From the IMG/VR virus record IMGVR_UViG_3300042184_000003, positions 1 to 41,591 of that record: 41,591 nt of DNA; one strand, written 5' to 3'. The position numbers were made by a program, and so were the translations under genes. The notes under the pieces were generated by a model. That model was not told where the DNA came from, did not search any database, and saw nothing but the letters and a program-made list of their open reading frames with translations. This stretch comes from a virus. Below are positions 25,508 to 32,319 of this stretch, one piece after another. How positions within the stretch are numbered: the stretch's first letter is position 1; each line of letters starts with the position of its first letter.

Positions 25508-26211
25508 CACTTAACTTCACTCCAATGAACAAGTAGGTGCCGCTCGCCTTCGGTGACGGGCAGGCCATAGTGCAGGGTTGTTTTGCCCTTGAAGAACATC
25601 GCCCAACCGGGCAGGTTCTGAGGGACTTCGATGGGCTCCACAAAGGGCCCTTGATGAACCATCGTGCCACCGCCCTCGTGGTCATCATTGAGAGCCACAA
25701 CGAGCGTCACATCCGAGTCCCGGTCAGTGTGCCAATGGCCTCTGGGAGTCTCTGAGGGGCTGTACAGGGCTGCTTGCACGCTGGTCAGCACATCCGGCTC
25801 AAGGTTGAACAGAACCTTCGCATAGGCCAGCCCCGCGTCAGCCCAGAAGGACCGGAAGACCTCATAGAGAACCTTGTGATCGTTCTGAAAGACCACCTCA
25901 GGGATCTGAGCCTCTAAGGGCTCCTCAAGGTTGGGCTCATGCTCGAACTTGGCGACCTCGTGCCTGATGTCCTTGCAATAGCCCGGATGCAGGTAGGCGA
26001 TGCTGTAGACGCCCGGTGCATGACAGACCACGCAATCATCAAGGAACTTTTGCCAAGAGCTGGACTCAGAGAAGTCGCTCGGTGCAATCCCGCCGTTGTC
26101 CTCAGCGTGCTTGGCCATCTCTTTGAGGGTCTCAAGGTGCTCTCTGAGGAGCGGGTGATACTTGTCCACACTGGCGATCCCGGTGGTGGCTTTGGTCAGC
26201 ACAGTGCTCAT
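25507..26211 (-). CDS. 2-oxoglutarate/Fe(II)-dependent dioxygenase-like early protein
   Basis: A 234-residue protein. The C-terminal half has the double-stranded beta-helix signature: H161-T-D163 (GHWHTDRDSDVTLVVALND), then EGGGTMV, the distal H214 (TTLHYGLPV) and R224 (EGERHLLVHW) for 2-oxoglutarate. All four expected residues are present, so an active enzyme of the prolyl-4-hydroxylase-like superfamily is likely. The N-terminal 100 residues are unassigned. Substrate unknown: protein, nucleic acid or a small molecule. It overlaps the genes on both sides (ATGA and TGATG). No T7 counterpart. Confidence 0.85.
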   Translation of the reverse strand: MSTVLTKATTGIASVDKYHPLLREHLETLKEMAKHAEDNGGIAPSDFSESSSWQKFLDDCVVCHAPGVYSIAYLHPGYCKDIRHEVAKFEHEPNLEEPLEAQIPEVVFQNDHKVLYEVFRSFWADAGLAYAKVLFNLEPDVLTSVQAALYSPSETPRGHWHTDRDSDVTLVVALNDDHEGGGTMVHQGPFVEPIEVPQNLPGWAMFFKGKTTLHYGLPVTEGERHLLVHWSEVK

Positions 26212-26690
26212 GCAAAGATCCCCGTGAGGTCCCTGAAGACACTGAATACAGCACCACCAGCGGCACCAAGAGCTGCTATTGTCAAGTGCTCGACCAGTGA
26301 TTTACCTCTTGATTTCAAAGGAATATATTCACCAGTGCTATTGCTTTCCGATTCAGCCTGTGAGTCCGCCCGTCGGGCTGTGATCAACGGATGCTCAAAA
26401 CGTGTATATAATTCGCTCAGCAACATTGAGAAGGCTGCCTCGGAGTCTCTCGGCCAGTGGAACGCAGCCTGTAGAATCAGGTGACCGACCTCTTGCCCAT
26501 CACCAGCGAGGAACTGGAAGGTATAGCCCCCAGAGCGATCACAAGGAATCACGTTCACACGAAGCCAGCGCTGCCCATGCCGGTTCTCGACATAGTGAGC
26601 GTAACCGTCAGACATACAGTCAGCCATTGCTCTCAAGAGGCGCTTAGCGAAGGACTCAGAGACAAAGTTAGTGCGGTTGAAGAGTTGCAT
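26208..26690 (-). CDS. Early hypothetical protein with C-terminal hydrophobic helix
   Basis: A 160-residue protein with no family I recognise. Residues 1-110 look globular (AMADCMSDGYAHYVE, CDRSGGYTFQFLAGDGQE). Residues about 134-151 (HLTIAALGAAGGAVFSVF) form a Gly/Ala hydrophobic helix that could anchor it in membrane. The segment coding for residues about 90-135 (26.28-26.42 kb) is more AT-rich than its surroundings. ATG 26690 follows AAGGGAA, and the stop overlaps the dioxygenase start (ATGA). Confidence 0.78.
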   Translation of the reverse strand: MQLFNRTNFVSESFAKRLLRAMADCMSDGYAHYVENRHGQRWLRVNVIPCDRSGGYTFQFLAGDGQEVGHLILQAAFHWPRDSEAAFSMLLSELYTRFEHPLITARRADSQAESESNSTGEYIPLKSRGKSLVEHLTIAALGAAGGAVFSVFRDLTGIFA

Positions 26691-26736
26691 ACTATTCCCT
26701 TACGGATGTTGGTGAGGTAGGACAGTGCGCCCAGCG

Positions 26737-26762
26737 GAGAACCCTCAGACGTGAAGGCTCTC
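26737..26762 (-). promoter_or_regulatory. Early-region intergenic hairpin
   Basis: On the minus strand, GAGAGCCTT pairs over nine positions with AGGGTTCTC (two G-T pairs) around an 8-nt loop. It lies in the 80-bp gap between the lipoprotein gene and the 160-residue ORF. It shares the GCCTTCA...GAGGGT pattern with the hairpin at 28085. A likely RNase III-type processing or stabilising site. Confidence 0.55.
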
Positions 26763-26770
26763 GACTTGGA

Positions 26771-26926
26771 TCACTTGCTTGCAGGAGTCTCAGAGGCCAC
26801 TGGACAGGTCACAGAGTCAACCATGAAGGTTGCATGAGGCGCGGTCACAACGTTGGTCTGACAGCCCGACAGAGCCAGCGAGAAGGCCAAGCACAGTGCA
26901 GCAGCGGTGAGGTTATGTACGGACAT
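26771..26926 (-). CDS. Small early lipoprotein
   Basis: A 51-residue protein with ATG 26926 and AAGGAAACC upstream. It has a textbook lipoprotein signal: short n-region (MSVHN), hydrophobic core (LTAAALCLAFSLA) and lipobox L-S-G-C with Cys22 as the lipidated residue, followed by Gln. The mature part is only about 30 residues (QTNVVTAPH...SETPASK), with one further Cys. Gln after the Cys favours the outer membrane. Early phage lipoproteins such as T5 Llp block receptors against superinfection; that role here is an inference. Confidence 0.72.
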   Translation of the reverse strand: MSVHNLTAAALCLAFSLALSGCQTNVVTAPHATFMVDSVTCPVASETPASK

Positions 26927-26956
26927 TGAGAGGTTTCCTTATGGTATGAACAGAGA

Positions 26957-26998
26957 GTTGTTCCCAATGGGCCCTGTGTGAGAAGGCCCATCAGTGAA
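26957..26998 (-). promoter_or_regulatory. Early-region hairpin element, copy 2
   Basis: On the minus strand, ATGGGCC pairs perfectly with GGCCCAT around an 11-nt loop (TTCTCACACAG). It lies just upstream of the lipoprotein gene and is similar over about 40 bases to the element at 28085-28126, including CACTG before and GGGAAC after the stem. Confidence 0.65.
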
Positions 26999-27002
26999 TC
27001 GC

Positions 27003-27101
27003 TCACAGTGGATACGTGTAGTGGAACGTGAAGAAGCCTATGAGACACCCAATGGCAGCCGCCACGCAGAACACAGCTGACAGGATGATGGCGAACTTCA
27101 C
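27003..27101 (-). CDS. 32-residue membrane micropeptide
   Basis: A GTG start at 27101, 8 bases behind AAGGAG and overlapping the previous stop (GTGA). The product is one hydrophobic helix (KFAIILSAVFCVAAAIGCLI) with a short aromatic tail (GFFTFHYTYPL). The good ribosome binding site, the coupling and the clean membrane profile support it. Function unknown. Confidence 0.6.
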   Translation of the reverse strand: MKFAIILSAVFCVAAAIGCLIGFFTFHYTYPL

Positions 27102-27421
27102 GATTGCGGCTCCTTAGGCTCCACAGTGGTGACGTGACCCTTGGTGTTCATGATGTTGAAGTGCAGGCCCTGAGACACTGCGACCCCGGAAGGCTGGAAC
27201 CATGCGATGTCGTACTTGGCAGATCGAGGCGCATCGACCCGGCAGGTCCAGCAGTACAGGCCGCCATGCTCCTTGACGTGACGCTTGATGAGGTCCGCAC
27301 CGGCCATCCTTGAGAGTTCGTTAAGAACCTCTTGGCGGGTCTCACCAACGACCCAGTGGTACGCAGTGGAGCCGAAGTAGTGGAATGGTTTCTCTTCAGG
27401 AGTAGCTGTAGGAGTGCTCAT
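27098..27421 (-). CDS. Early hypothetical protein
   Basis: A 107-residue protein of unknown family. It has a Pro/Thr-rich N-terminus (MSTPTATPEEKPF), a helical section (GETRQEVLNELSRMAG), a C-x2-C pair (LYCWTCRVDAP) and strands near the C-terminus. Start and stop both overlap the neighbouring frames by 4 bases, as is common in this early block. Confidence 0.8.
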   Translation of the reverse strand: MSTPTATPEEKPFHYFGSTAYHWVVGETRQEVLNELSRMAGADLIKRHVKEHGGLYCWTCRVDAPRSAKYDIAWFQPSGVAVSQGLHFNIMNTKGHVTTVEPKEPQS

Positions 27422-27645
27422 AGTTGCTTTGCCTCGATGAGTGTGGAGAGGTGCATGTAGAACAGCCGGCCTTGGCCCAGTGAGCTGTTACGAGAGCCCT
27501 TGAAGCGTACAGCGTCAGCCCAGTCCCTGAGTTCACCCGTTTGGCTCATGGAGAGCGTGTGAGGGTCATTCCCGAAGGTGATGCCTTGGGCCTTGAGGGA
27601 CTCAATGACGAACTTGAGGACCGCATCGCGTTGAGGAGTGTTCAT
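27418..27645 (-). CDS. Early hypothetical protein
   Basis: A 75-residue protein. I choose ATG 27645, which overlaps the preceding stop as ATGA; an ATG at 27660 would add five residues inside the upstream gene. It holds a helical N-terminus (QRDAVLKFVIESLKAQG) and a polar C-terminal half. No family recognised. Confidence 0.75.
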   Translation of the reverse strand: MNTPQRDAVLKFVIESLKAQGITFGNDPHTLSMSQTGELRDWADAVRFKGSRNSSLGQGRLFYMHLSTLIEAKQL

Positions 27646-28058
27646 TCTGGCACCGCCCATGCTTCGATGATCAGGCGTGCAGCTTCCTTGGTGATGCAGG
27701 TGTTCTGGCTTGGTGACCAGTACATGACACCCTTAGGAGCGTCCTCATAGGTGCAATCGGTGACCAGACGACCAACCATCTGCCTAACGTCGATGCGGTC
27801 CCATTGGGCCAGCTTGGTGCAGTCGTTGAGATACTTATCGCCGCCCTTGTAGGACTTGATCATCTCAGCCCATTGCTTGGCAGAGAAGGAGGCACGAACA
27901 GCAGCCATGACAGCCGGTGTGCAGAACTGTTCGTAGTACATGCAGTGACGATCGTAACCGTCCATGTCCTTGGCGCAGTTCATGTACCAATAGTGGGTCT
28001 TGAAGGTCTTCCCGTTGATCTCACAGGTTTCGGTAGTGCGTTGGTTTGGATAGGTCAT
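27642..28058 (-). CDS. Cys-rich early hypothetical protein
   Basis: A 138-residue protein with seven Cys (residues 12, 28, 39, 46, 80, 102, 121), unusual for a short cytoplasmic phage protein, and many aromatic residues (THYWYMNCAK, RHCMYYEQFC). There is no signal peptide and the spacing does not match a zinc finger I know. ATG 28058 follows TGGGAG. It opens the second early sub-block behind the hairpin at 28085. Function unknown. Confidence 0.8.
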   Translation of the reverse strand: MTYPNQRTTETCEINGKTFKTHYWYMNCAKDMDGYDRHCMYYEQFCTPAVMAAVRASFSAKQWAEMIKSYKGGDKYLNDCTKLAQWDRIDVRQMVGRLVTDCTYEDAPKGVMYWSPSQNTCITKEAARLIIEAWAVPE

Positions 28059-28084
28059 GGTGAATGCTCCCAGGCATTATGTGT

Positions 28085-28126
28085 GATGGTTCCCCGATGG
28101 ACCCTCAATGAAGGCCCAGCAGTGGA
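28085..28126 (-). promoter_or_regulatory. Early-region hairpin element, copy 1
   Basis: On the minus strand, TGGGCC pairs with GGTCCA (one G-T pair) around TTCATTGAG. It lies in the 71-bp gap between the 98-residue and 138-residue genes. It is related in sequence and position to the element at 26957-26998. A probable RNase III-type site or mRNA stabiliser. Confidence 0.62.
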
Positions 28127-28129
28127 TAG

Positions 28130-28426
28130 TCACGGTTTGATTTGGTCAGGCTCATAGACCGATGCAGAGCACAGCTTGATGAGGTCACGCAGTTCACGCA
28201 CTGAGGCGACCCTGAAGATGATCCCAGTAGTGTCCTCTACAAGCCAGTAGTGGCCTTCCCAGCCGCCCCAGTGCCCTACCGTGTAGCTCAGCTCCCTATG
28301 GGTCACCTTGAGGAACTTAGCGGGCTTCTGGAGGGTCAGAGCGAACTTAGAGAGACCCACAGCCTCCACAACGGAGTTGATGGCAGGCATTGCGAGGATT
28401 GCAGCGGTCAAGTCATGGATACGCAT
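28130..28426 (-). CDS. Early hypothetical protein
   Basis: A 98-residue protein. ATG 28426 has AAGGAG, which overlaps the previous stop codon. The N-terminus is hydrophobic-helical (LTAAILAMPAINSVVEAVGL) without a clear membrane span, and the middle has aromatic strands (YTVGHWGGWEGHYWLVED). No family recognised. Confidence 0.78.
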   Translation of the reverse strand: MRIHDLTAAILAMPAINSVVEAVGLSKFALTLQKPAKFLKVTHRELSYTVGHWGGWEGHYWLVEDTTGIIFRVASVRELRDLIKLCSASVYEPDQIKP

Positions 28427-28432
28427 GGTGCG

Positions 28433-28681
28433 TTACTCCTTGTCAGCGTTGAGGGCTTCGAGCAGGTCAGCCTTAGTGCGGTGCCATACGGCCTCAAGGA
28501 CCCTACAGCGCGTCAGAGTGCTATCCACCTCGTTGCGCAGCTTCTCCCACATAGGATGTGCAGCGGAGCCCTCAAAGCGCCCAAAGAGGACCTTAGCGGC
28601 ACGGTGTTCACCCTCAGCCGTGGCTATGCGTTGGTCGAGGTCAGCCAGCTCCTTACGGAGTCGATCAGTGCGATGGCTCAT
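28433..28681 (-). CDS. Early coiled-coil protein
   Basis: An 82-residue, highly charged, almost fully helical protein (RLRKELADLDQRIATAEGEH) that probably forms a coiled coil. Its start overlaps the stop of the first early gene (ATGA). Function unknown; size and position suit a host-protein-binding factor, but nothing proves it. Confidence 0.8.
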   Translation of the reverse strand: MSHRTDRLRKELADLDQRIATAEGEHRAAKVLFGRFEGSAAHPMWEKLRNEVDSTLTRCRVLEAVWHRTKADLLEALNADKE

Positions 28682-28887
28682 GGTTGTACCTTCATGCGGA
28701 TCATGTCGGATTCCCAGCGAGGCTCAATTACCGGCTTGAAGGCTGGCCAGATGTCGTGAGCCTTGCCATAAGTGTTGATCTCAGCAACATAACGCTTAGC
28801 TGATTTCTTAGTGCGAAACAGTTGGGGCTCAAAGTGAGGGCCTATTGAGCCCGTCACGATGTAGCAGTCACCAGTGCGATTGTCCAT
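28678..28887 (-). CDS. First early gene, hypothetical
   Basis: A 69-residue protein at the head of the early transcript, where T7 has gene 0.3 (Ocr). It is not Ocr-like: it is basic (RTKKSAKRY, MIRMKVQP) rather than strongly acidic. I start at ATG 28887, 5-7 bases behind GGTGA; an ATG at 28902 lies upstream of that site. No family recognised. Confidence 0.75.
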   Translation of the reverse strand: MDNRTGDCYIVTGSIGPHFEPQLFRTKKSAKRYVAEINTYGKAHDIWPAFKPVIEPRWESDMIRMKVQP

Positions 28888-28972
28888 GGTGTCACCTATC
28901 ATGTGTTTGGGTTTACAGTCGTAGGCTCTCTTTGTACTGCAAGTGAGCCCACTGCTTTAAATCCTTTCACTG

Positions 28973-29021
28973 CCACGCACCGGCCTCAACTCTTCCCAGA
29001 GGATGCTGTTTCAGTGCGTGG
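28973..29021 (-). promoter_or_regulatory. Leader hairpin of the early transcript
   Basis: CCACGCAC (29021-29014) pairs perfectly with GTGCGTGG (28980-28973) on the minus strand. A further short pair (CTCT/AGAG-type, 29002-28984) lies in the loop. It lies between boxA and the first early gene, like the T7 R0.3 processing site. Confidence 0.6.
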
Positions 29022-29034
29022 TGTTACGATCCGA

Positions 29035-29048
29035 GTTGTTAAAGAGCG
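29035..29048 (-). promoter_or_regulatory. boxA antitermination element
   Basis: The minus strand reads CGCTCTTTAACAAC. This equals the rrn boxA core (GCTCTTTAACAA) and the same motif in the T7 early leader after promoter A3. It lies downstream of the host-type promoters and upstream of the first early gene, as in T7. Confidence 0.8.
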
Positions 29049-29179
29049 TAAGGGTGCCGTTTAGGCCGTGTCTATCAGCCAATTCGTTGCCCTTTGGAAA
29101 CAAGCTGGAGACTTTGAACTCTCCCAGACCACCTACCCATGACATCTGTTCGGTGACCGTGTTGCTTGTCGATGGAGCC

Positions 29180-29208
29180 ATTTAATCGTGAATCAGTGTT
29201 GCTGTCAA
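29180..29208 (-). promoter_or_regulatory. Host sigma70-like promoter P2 for early genes
   Basis: A perfect -35 TTGACA (29208-29203), 17-bp spacer and a -10 of TTAAAT (29185-29180, four of six). It is oriented toward the early genes and lies upstream of boxA. Confidence 0.6.
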
Positions 29209-29351
29209 GCGTTTTGTTGCTGCCCTATGTGGTGATCTTTTCGACTCCCTTAGTGACTCTTGGCACCCGTAGGATCGCAAGTCAGGAGCTACTAACATCA
29301 CCACCAACTCAGAGACACCCGTTAGGCCGTGTTTCCTTGTTGATGTGGCTC

Positions 29352-29379
29352 ATTCTATAGACTTGAGACCATGAGTCAA
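29352..29379 (-). promoter_or_regulatory. Host sigma70-like promoter P1 for early genes
   Basis: -35 TTGACT (29379-29374), 16-bp spacer, -10 TAGAAT (29357-29352); each hexamer matches five of six, and the CTATAG run before the -10 recalls T7 A1. A weaker TTGACT lies at 29467-29462 with no good -10. Confidence 0.72.
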
Positions 29380-29399
29380 CCTGTTTATTCATCCAGTAT

Positions 29400-30205
29400 C
29401 TGAGAGACCCTTATAGGTGAACGAACCGGGAGCGCACGCGATAGCCTATAGACCCTCATTGAGTCAATACTGTATGGCTGACCAGTAGTATCATAGAGAT
29501 ACCCTTAGGAGGCCCTTAAAGATGCCCTAAGAGCCTTGAGTTAGAGCCTTGCAATCATAGAATCAACGATCACCCATAACCCTATACATTGGCCTACCTG
29601 ATAGCCTAACGAGTCCTATAGAGGCTCTCAGGGCCTTCCAGAGGGTCTTACCGTTGGTCTGGTGGCTACCATTAGGAGCGCTGCATTAAGAGGTCATTAG
29701 GGCCCTTAGAGGTGACCATTAGGAGGCCCTTATAGAGTCATTGCTCTAATGACCAAACAGATAGGGACACACAGACTACTGTATGAATCCACAGGTTGAC
29801 TATCAGCCCCTCATAGCCCATCATTAAGTCACCTCAACGGTAACCCAAAGGAGCCCACCATGTAGTCATCATCGAGTCACCTCATCGTATCCCTCAAGAG
29901 ATCATTGAGATGCCCTATGGGGATGAGAGGCCCTTAGGATGGCTGAGAGAGGCCCTACGGGGGGATTCGTCGGTGTTTGTCCATGAGAGGTGCCCCTTCA
30001 GATTTTTCTATCAGATTCTCATTAGGACTTCCTTGAGGATCAGTATCAGCCCTCATTAGGATATCGTCCAGTACCGTCTATCAGGTGACTCATGGGAGAC
30101 CCTAAGAGCCTTCTGAGGGACCATTAGGGTGTCCTTAGAGTTGTTGCTCTAATGGCTCAAGGAGGTAGAGTGGAACGATACCGAACTTGAGCGTGTTGGC
30201 CTTGG
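29400..30205. other. Gene-free concatemer-junction region, probable site of the terminal repeat
   Basis: No convincing coding frame or ribosome binding site is seen on either strand. The stretch is full of short motifs of the type GGCCCTTA, CATTAGG and CCTAAGAG. GGCCCTTA occurs in the same orientation at about 29511, 29701, 29725 and 29929, and a 14-mer TTAGGAGGCCCTTA occurs at 29505 and 29719. Two inverted repeats (GGTCATTAG/CTAATGACC at about 29692-29754 and CCATTAG/CTAATGG at about 30121-30155) flank the middle. T7 and T3 carry short-repeat arrays next to their terminal repeats, and this region lies exactly between gene 19.5 and the early promoters. A terminal repeat collapsed by assembly would lie here; its borders cannot be read. 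Confidence 0.65.
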
Positions 30206-30382
30206 CTATTCACCGCAGCCTCCTACAGCGACACACACGAGGGTCTCAACCCAGCCCATTACGCCTGAGCCTGAAGTGACCCCGAAGGTGACCAGAAGGA
30301 CACCGATGAGCTTGTAGGTTGACCGGGAGAGAGCCAAGCGCTTGATCACAAGGATGAGCACGGTGGCTTTCTCTCTGGTCAT
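30206..30382 (-). CDS. 19.5: gp19.5-like small membrane protein
   Basis: A 58-residue protein in the gene 19.5 position. It starts at ATG 30382 with AGAGGAGAC upstream. It has a basic N-terminus (MTREKATVLILVIKRLALSR), then a hydrophobic stretch resembling T7 gp19.5 (YKLIGVLLVTFGVTSGSG against YRFLVVLCAALGYAS), and ends VETLVCVAVGGCGE against LESVVCSILTCSD. It is the last gene before the right-end repeats; its function in T7 is not established. Confidence 0.82.
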   Translation of the reverse strand: MTREKATVLILVIKRLALSRSTYKLIGVLLVTFGVTSGSGVMGWVETLVCVAVGGCGE

Positions 30383-30505
30383 GGTTACTTGTCTCCTCTA
30401 ATGATGATAATCCTTAATCAGGGTCCGTCAATCATCCTTCGACTGACATGATGCTCATGATCCCGAAGGTTGTCTTTAAGGTAGATCCTATAAGACCCCC
30501 CTACG

Positions 30506-30530
30506 GTAGCCATAGTGAGGGTTTTTAAAT
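30506..30530 (-). promoter_or_regulatory. Phage RNAP promoter near the right end (phiOR-like)
   Basis: Exact consensus with A at -3 and +1 at 30510. It lies between terminase and gene 19.5 and reads across the concatemer junction, as phiOR does in T7, where it also serves replication and packaging. Confidence 0.94.
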
Positions 30531-30541
30531 TCGTATTGAGA

Positions 30542-30567
30542 GTGACCGGAATTCCTTCTCCAGTCAC
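30542..30567 (-). promoter_or_regulatory. Stem-loop after the large terminase gene
   Basis: GTGACTGGA pairs over nine positions with TCCGGTCAC (one G-T pair) on the minus strand, just behind the terminase stop. No T run follows, so it is more likely an mRNA 3'-end stabiliser or processing site than a terminator. Confidence 0.5.
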
Positions 30568-30579
30568 GTTCTCAGGTGC

Positions 30580-32319
30580 CTACCAGCCCATGTAGTTGCT
30601 CATGGACCCATCATCCTCGTAGTAGATATCCACCGACTCACTCACAGAGATCCTACGGATGTCCTCAAAGCCCATCAGTTGGTTCTCCATTTGAGCCTCA
30701 AGGAACTCCTGCATCATCTCCGACTCACCCACCTTCGAGTCCTTCTCCATGGATTCCACAAAGAACTGGACGCCGATAGCCAGAGCATCGAGTCGGTCAT
30801 CATGGGCCAGAGAGCCACGCTCACGGGTGATCCGGGTGAGCTGGTAAAGGAGGCTGTACTTGGTGTCAGTGGTACCATCGTTGTTGAGAGCCGTCCGGTA
30901 GTCCTTATCAATGAGGTCCTCGCTGAGTACCAGCTTATGGCTGCCCAGTACGGGCTCCAGAACGTCACAGATGCGCATTTCCTTCTGACCCTTGGACTTG
31001 ACCTCAGTGATTGCGCAAGGGTACGTAGCGGTCATCACAGGGCTGAATAACTTCAGGTACATACCGTCACCAAAGTTGCCCTCGATCACCACCTCGTTGA
31101 CCTTGAACATCTTGGCGATGTTCGCAAGGGATTGAAGAGTGGTGTCCTCATAGCCCCCACGGAAGCCCCCAGCGTCCATCAGGAAGATGTAGCCGTTGAG
31201 TTGGTACAGCACTGCATAGCCAGTCTCATCCTTACCACGGCCACTTGGGTCGATCACAAGGACCTTCTGAGCGTAGTGCGCAGTGGATTGACCGACACCC
31301 TCATAGCGATGGAAGCGGTCACCTTTGAGACCCACCAGAGGAACCCCTTTGACCTCGTTAGAGGCGTTGGGCATCCAAGTCAAGGTGGTTGGTCCCTTCA
31401 TCATGTCAAACGTGCCCACGATGAAGTCACGCAGTTTCAGAGGGTATTTCTCAGCGTCACTCAGGTTAGGGTTGAGCATGAACTGGAGGGCGAAGCCACC
31501 TTTCCCGTAGGAGAGTTCCCGCTCACGTAGATCCTTATCGTCGAAGCGAACCGGGTCGGTTGGTTGCCAGAAGAGGCCCTCATCCGTCATCAGCTCAGCT
31601 TGAAGCATAGGAGCCAGCCGGGGCCCGTAGGACTCCCAGTCCTTCTGATCCTTAGGGTATCTTGCAGGCCAGATGGTAGTGACGTAGCCACGGCCTTCCA
31701 GCTCCCTGTAGAGGGTCATCTCGGTCTGAGGGGTGCCCAGATAGATGATCGTTCCACCGGGCTTCAGGATCGCATCGAACTCCTTAACGAGTTCTCCGAG
31801 GTGATCGCGTGATGCCTGGGTCCCAGAGTTGTTCGGAACCTCCACGTCATCCGCGATGAGGATGTCAGCGCGACTACCTGTGAGCTGCCCGGTGATACCA
31901 ACCGACTTCACCGATGGTGAGTGGTCAGGCTTAGCGGGGCCCACGTCGAAGGCCAGAGCGGAGTCTCGTTGACCGGCTCGTGGCTTCAACTCATGGAGGA
32001 ATGGGAGAAGCTCAATGATGCGCTTAATGAAGATGCTGTTCGCATCCGCCCGCTCTTTGGAGGCAGACACAATCATGAACTTAAGGTCTGGGTTGCCCCA
32101 CAGCTTCCATACGACGAATGCGCAGGTGATGAAGGACTTGCCAATACCTCGGAATGCTTGAAGGATAAAGCGGCGCTGGTCACCACTGGAGAGCTTCGCA
32201 GCCATGTCGATTTGACACTTGGTTGGCTTGGGAAGATTCAGGGCTCGCCATAAAACAAAGAGGAACAGGATAAAGCTTTTCTTGATTCGTTCGAGGTCAT
32301 CGTCCTTTTGGTCGGTCAT
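30580..32319 (-). CDS. 19: Terminase large subunit gp19
   Basis: A 579-residue protein (T7 586). The ATPase part has [16 protein letters not shown] (P-loop), [15 protein letters not shown] and [12 protein letters not shown] (Walker B). The nuclease part has [25 protein letters not shown] and AHDDRLDAL with the metal-binding Asp residues. It packages concatemeric DNA into the prohead and cuts it to unit length. ATG 32319 has an AAGGAGG site and lies inside the end of the 61-residue ORF. Confidence 0.98.
   Translation of the reverse strand: MTDQKDDDLERIKKSFILFLFVLWRALNLPKPTKCQIDMAAKLSSGDQRRFILQAFRGIGKSFITCAFVVWKLWGNPDLKFMIVSASKERADANSIFIKRIIELLPFLHELKPRAGQRDSALAFDVGPAKPDHSPSVKSVGITGQLTGSRADILIADDVEVPNNSGTQASRDHLGELVKEFDAILKPGGTIIYLGTPQTEMTLYRELEGRGYVTTIWPARYPKDQKDWESYGPRLAPMLQAELMTDEGLFWQPTDPVRFDDKDLRERELSYGKGGFALQFMLNPNLSDAEKYPLKLRDFIVGTFDMMKGPTTLTWMPNASNEVKGVPLVGLKGDRFHRYEGVGQSTAHYAQKVLVIDPSGRGKDETGYAVLYQLNGYIFLMDAGGFRGGYEDTTLQSLANIAKMFKVNEVVIEGNFGDGMYLKLFSPVMTATYPCAITEVKSKGQKEMRICDVLEPVLGSHKLVLSEDLIDKDYRTALNNDGTTDTKYSLLYQLTRITRERGSLAHDDRLDALAIGVQFFVESMEKDSKVGESEMMQEFLEAQMENQLMGFEDIRRISVSESVDIYYEDDGSMSNYMGW

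Noticed and set aside
25564-25585. Promoter-like ACCCTGCACTATGGCC in the dioxygenase gene
   Set aside because: It carries an extra base inside the core (TGCACT instead of TCACT) and lacks the A run; chance likeness.
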